A stretch of 64,000 bases of DNA from positions 1 to 64,000 of the forward strand of contig NZ_SJSN01000007.1 in the NCBI RefSeq assembly GCF_004331675.1, read 5' to 3'. Source of the DNA: Pedobacter frigidisoli (lineage in GTDB: Bacteria > Bacteroidota > Bacteroidia > Sphingobacteriales > Sphingobacteriaceae). How positions within the stretch are numbered: position 1 is the stretch's first letter; each line of letters starts with the position of its first letter. Of this stretch, positions 60,689-64,000 are shown in pieces. The translations under genes and the position numbers were made by a program. The notes beneath the pieces are model-generated. The model worked only from the letters and a program-made list of their open reading frames with translations. It did not search any database and was not told the origin of the DNA.

Positions 60689-62230
60689 TTACAAAGGTAT
60701 ATTTCCGTGTTTTTTTTGGGGATTATTTACCACTTTATTTTCCAACATCTTAAAAGCTTTAATCAATTTTATTCTGGTTTGCGATGGTTCAATAACTTCA
60801 TCTACAAAACCACGTTCTGCAGCACGGTAAGGGTTTGCAAAAATATCCGAATACAGTTTTTCTTTCTCCAGCCATTTTGCTTGTGGATCTTCAGCAGCAG
60901 TAATTTCTCTTTTAAAAATGATTTCTGCAGCACCTTTTGCACCCATTACGGCAATTTCGGCACTCGGCCAGGCATAATTCATATCGGCACCGATGTGTTT
61001 GCTATTCATCACATCGTAAGCACCGCCATAAGCTTTTCTGGTGATCACGGTAATACGTGGAACGGTAGCCTCGCTAAAAGCATAAAGCAATTTTGCACCA
61101 TTGGTAATGATGCCATTCCATTCCTGATCGGTTCCTGGAAGAAAACCTGGAACATCTTCAAAAACAAGTAATGGAATATTAAAGCAATCGCAAAAGCGGA
61201 CAAAACGGGCGGCCTTTGTTGATGAATTGCTATCCAATACGCCAGCCAAATAAGCCGGTTGGTTGGCAACAATACCGATGCTTCGACCAGCTAAACGGGC
61301 AAAACCTACCACAATATTTTCAGCAAATGCTGCATGCACTTCTAAAAAGCTATCTGCATCAGCAACGGTAGAAATAATCTCACGAATATCGTAAGGTTGT
61401 GATGCATTTTCAGGCATGAAAGTATTTAATGCCAACCTGCTTTCATCAGCCATTTCATAAGATAGGTTTGTTGGCGTTTCCTCACAATTTTGAGGCATAT
61501 AACTTAAAAGCTTTTTAACATGAGTGATGGCCTCAATTTCATTGGCGCAGGCAAAATGAGTAACGCCAGATTTGGTGGCATGCGTGGTTGCTCCACCTAA
61601 TTCCTCTGATGTTACTTCTTCATGCGTGACCGTTTTAACCACATTTGGTCCGGTAACGAACATATAAGAAGTGTTTTCTACCATCAATACAAAATCGGTA
61701 ATGGCCGGGGAATAAACTGCGCCACCTGCACATGGACCCATTATTGCCGAAAGCTGCGGGATAACACCCGATGCCTGAACATTCTTGTAAAAAATATCGG
61801 CGTAGCCACCCAAAGAAACTACACCTTCTTGAATACGGGCACCACCACTATCGTTTAAACCGATTAAAGGAGCGCCGTTTTTCATGGCCATGTCCATCAA
61901 TTTACAGATTTTTTCGGCATGGGTTTCTGATAATGATCCACCAAAAACCGTAAAATCTTGAGAGAAAATATAGGTTAACCGACCGTTAATTGTTCCGTAG
62001 CCGGTTACTACGCCATCGCCTAAATATTTTTCACGTTCCATTCCGAAGTCTGTGCTGCGGTGCGTAACCATCATTCCAATTTCTTCAAAACTTCCCTCAT
62101 CTACTAAAAAATGAATGCGTTCGCGGGCGGTAAGCTTTCCTTTTTTATGCTGACTGTCAATACGTGCTTGTCCGCCGCCAAGGTTTGCCTGATCTATTTT
62201 ATCTTGAAGTAAAGCTATTTTCTTATCCAT
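60689..62230 (-). CDS. Acyl-CoA carboxylase beta subunit (propionyl-CoA type)
   Basis: 513 residues, a carboxyltransferase with two crotonase-like halves. [108 protein letters not shown] and [15 protein letters not shown] are family motifs. It transfers carboxyl from biotin to an acyl-CoA (propionyl- or methylmalonyl-CoA-linked). No biotin carrier or carboxylase gene adjoins, so the partner subunit must be elsewhere. Confidence 0.93.
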   Translation of the reverse strand: MDKKIALLQDKIDQANLGGGQARIDSQHKKGKLTARERIHFLVDEGSFEEIGMMVTHRSTDFGMEREKYLGDGVVTGYGTINGRLTYIFSQDFTVFGGSLSETHAEKICKLMDMAMKNGAPLIGLNDSGGARIQEGVVSLGGYADIFYKNVQASGVIPQLSAIMGPCAGGAVYSPAITDFVLMVENTSYMFVTGPNVVKTVTHEEVTSEELGGATTHATKSGVTHFACANEIEAITHVKKLLSYMPQNCEETPTNLSYEMADESRLALNTFMPENASQPYDIREIISTVADADSFLEVHAAFAENIVVGFARLAGRSIGIVANQPAYLAGVLDSNSSTKAARFVRFCDCFNIPLLVFEDVPGFLPGTDQEWNGIITNGAKLLYAFSEATVPRITVITRKAYGGAYDVMNSKHIGADMNYAWPSAEIAVMGAKGAAEIIFKREITAAEDPQAKWLEKEKLYSDIFANPYRAAERGFVDEVIEPSQTRIKLIKAFKMLENKVVNNPQKKHGNIPL

Positions 62231-62641
62231 TTTGATGATATGAGATTTTAAAATTAAAAATTACTAGCGGTAATACAAGCTTAAAGGAAGAAGTTTCTAG
62301 GTGTGGGGCAAGATTATCATTATCCACGATAGACAAAGCAAGATCATGCGTTTTGTATTTAGCTAATATACATCGCCTTTTCCTCCAAGGTTATCAACCT
62401 AAAGTATTTACCCCAGATAAACACAGATTTTATTTACGAAATTATTCTATCTGTGCCTATGCTGTCCATCTGTGGTTAATTAATTATCGACAAGTAAAAG
62501 CCACTTATGAAGCCCCTGTTTCGAGTTTGAAATAGTCGCCCATTCTTTATATTACAAATTTTTTACAGCCTAAAGTATTGAAAAACCAATTATCCGTTTA
62601 TTTTTGTAAAGTATCATTAGAATAGGATTAGAAAAAGTTTA
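62231..62641. other. Divergent intergenic region
   Basis: About 410 bases between the divergent carboxylase gene and the gene at 62642. It contains words such as ACACAGATTTT and ATCTGTG (62421-62456) that can pair over a long loop, and no convincing ORF. No RNA recognised. Confidence 0.45.
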
Positions 62642-62986
62642 ATGTTTTTAAGAAAATACAAGTATATAATCGTTGCCTCATTCATGTTCATCTTCATGGC
62701 GAAGATGGGTATTTCTGGTGCGCCGGTTTTTTGTACAAGTATTGATAAGGAAATCATGAACGCGGTAATCATGCAAATTGAGTTAGAGCATGATGGCGGA
62801 AAAGATACCGCCAAAGACACTGCCAAATTCACCGACTTTAAACTCGTTGAATTAAATCATCCCATCTTTTCTTACGAGTTCTCTTCTAGTCACTTCTTTT
62901 TGAAGAGTAGTTTTATTGAGCATTTCAAAAGATATGTAGATCCATATCACCCAACGGTACCAACACCTCCACCGAATTTTATTTAG
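62642..62986 (+). CDS. Small signal-anchored protein of unknown function
   Basis: 114 residues. An N-terminal hydrophobic segment (about 8-26; YIIVASFMFIFMAKMGISGA) is a signal or anchor. The body has IMQIELEHDGGKDTAKDTAKFTDFK, where DTAK is duplicated, and FSYEFSSSHFFLKSSFIEHF, then a Pro-rich end DPYHPTVPTPPPNFI. I know no function. It lies 160 nt upstream of a SulP transporter gene on the same strand. Confidence 0.6.
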   Translation: MFLRKYKYIIVASFMFIFMAKMGISGAPVFCTSIDKEIMNAVIMQIELEHDGGKDTAKDTAKFTDFKLVELNHPIFSYEFSSSHFFLKSSFIEHFKRYVDPYHPTVPTPPPNFI

Positions 62987-63148
62987 CATTTCTTAATAGG
63001 GGTAAACCTTTTTGCGACTCATTTATTGTAGCGCATTTTAAAGATGCGACCAAGTTACTTGCCAGGCTAATTTAGCTTGTGCTTTGATGATTGCATTTAT
63101 TTTCCCCCGCGATTTATTCGTTAAAATTTACTAGATAATTATATCGTT

Positions 63149-64000
63149 ATGCAAAAGTTTAACCCGGCCTTTTCAGGTTCGGATGTGAAGAAATATATTC
63201 TCAAAAAGAATTTAAAGAAAGATTTACCTTCAAGTATTGTAGTTTTTTTGGTGGCCTTGCCGCTATGTTTAGGTATTGCACTGGCCTCTGGTGCCCCATT
63301 ATTTGCTGGTTTAATTACGGGAATTATTGGTGGTATCGTTGTAGCTTCTTTCAGCGGTTCACAGCTTAGTGTTAGTGGTCCAGCTGCGGGCTTAACCGTT
63401 ATCGTTTTAGGTGCAATAACAACTTTGGGTAGCTACCCTGTCTTTTTACTTGCTGTTGTTTTAGCAGGTGTTTTCCAAATCATTTTAGGGATAATTAAGG
63501 CGGGAACTATTGGGAACTACTTTCCTTCGAGCGTAATTGAGGGTATGCTTGCCGCCATCGGACTAATCTTGATTTTAAAACAATTACCACATGCATTAGG
63601 TGTTGATACCGATTTTAGTGGTGATGAAGGTTTCTTTCAGCAAGATCATGAAAATACTTTCTCTGCAATAACGGCTGCAGTAAGCCATTTTAGTTTGGCT
63701 GCGGTAGTTATCAGTTTATTATCCATCGCAATTTTAATCATTTGGCCTAAGTTCCCTAAGCTAGCCGTTGTTCCAGCACCACTTTTAGTAGTGATTTTGG
63801 GTGTGGCTGGAAGTTTTATCTTCGCTGGCACTGATTACGCTTTAAGAGCCGATCAAATTGTTAAAATACCTGTTGTAGGTGGCTTTGGTGAGTTTATGGG
63901 TTTATTCACCATGCCAGATTTTTCTATGCAAACGCTTGCTAATAAAAATGTGTACATCGTTGCCTTAACCATTGCAGTTGTAGCCAGTTTAGAAACGCTA
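63149..64000 (+). CDS. SulP family anion transporter (5' part)
   Basis: The frame runs open for 284 codons from ATG at 63149 to the window edge. KKDLPSSIVVFLVALPLCLGIALASGAPLFAGLITGIIGGIVV is the SulP start, then LSVSGPAAGLTVIV, SSVIEGMLAAIGLILILKQLPHALG and VASLETL, with hydrophobic segments throughout. It would carry sulfate, bicarbonate or a similar anion across the inner membrane; in Bacteroidota such genes often neighbour carbonic anhydrase, which would lie beyond the window. The C-terminal STAS domain, if any, is also beyond. Confidence 0.9.
   Translation, partial: MQKFNPAFSGSDVKKYILKKNLKKDLPSSIVVFLVALPLCLGIALASGAPLFAGLITGIIGGIVVASFSGSQLSVSGPAAGLTVIVLGAITTLGSYPVFLLAVVLAGVFQIILGIIKAGTIGNYFPSSVIEGMLAAIGLILILKQLPHALGVDTDFSGDEGFFQQDHENTFSAITAAVSHFSLAAVVISLLSIAILIIWPKFPKLAVVPAPLLVVILGVAGSFIFAGTDYALRADQIVKIPVVGGFGEFMGLFTMPDFSMQTLANKNVYIVALTIAVVASLETL

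Noticed and set aside
60581-61171. 196-codon plus-strand ORF opposite the carboxylase gene
   Set aside because: It is antisense to a well-supported carboxyltransferase and shows no family pattern.
1-64000. tRNA, rRNA, riboswitch and phage attachment-site search
   Set aside because: Reading both strands by eye gave no cloverleaf, rRNA signature, known riboswitch core or att-like duplication; a covariance search would be needed to be sure.

Overview
The window reads as a low-GC Bacteroidota chromosome, most likely Sphingobacteriaceae (Pedobacter-like). The grounds are: Bacteroidota promoters (TAnnTTTG at -7, TTG/TTTG about 20 nt upstream), a mostly SD-poor gene style, PorP/SprF and gliding C-terminal-domain proteins, a carboxypeptidase-like-domain outer-membrane barrel, and Bacteroidota-type ribosomal proteins. 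The genus is inference. No tRNA, rRNA or CRISPR array was seen.

Layout. 1-822: the 3' end of a group II intron (maturase C-terminus, domains V and VI with a visible branch-point A) abutting a repeat island with three copies of a structured dispersed repeat. 823-9039: accessory genes (VF530-like protein, secreted C39-like protein, lipoproteins, an outer-membrane barrel, a DUF6438-like protein, a frameshifted periplasmic rhodanese, a prohibitin-like protein). Inside it, a convergent lipoprotein/DUF6438 gene pair is duplicated as ancient direct repeats around 3.4 kb, each copy retaining one intact and one decayed partner. 9404-13073: str operon rpsL-rpsG-fusA-rpsJ, closed by a strong terminator. 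13397-25333: about 12.4 kb separating rpsJ from rplC. It carries three small hydrophilic proteins, a LuxR-type regulator lacking the phospho-acceptor Asp, a dGTPase, a three-gene surface module (collagen-like protein, gliding C-terminal-domain protein, PorP/SprF), a yeast-type prephenate dehydrogenase, and a TSUP transporter with its DUF1634 partner. 25398-40782: the S10-spc-alpha supercluster from rplC to rplQ, including secY, map, infA and rpoA, with its own promoter and structured leaders. Nearly every spacer over about 60 nt holds an inverted repeat of unrelated sequence. 40937-64000: housekeeping and accessory genes (sugar kinase/nucleotidyltransferase pair, HerA-like ATPase, CbpA/CbpM, S9 peptidase, histidine kinase plus response regulator, ECF sigma factor, a sigma-like/anti-sigma-like pair, xth, gpmA, M42 peptidase, MFS transporter, acyl-CoA carboxylase beta subunit, start of a SulP transporter).

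The most notable observations are: the six-copy dispersed repeat whose hairpin stems change sequence but keep pairing; the reciprocal pseudogene duplication around 2.6-7.4 kb; the fungal TYR1-like prephenate dehydrogenase; the pseudo-receiver regulator; the systematic hairpins in ribosomal-operon spacers; and the rhodanese broken by one missing base.
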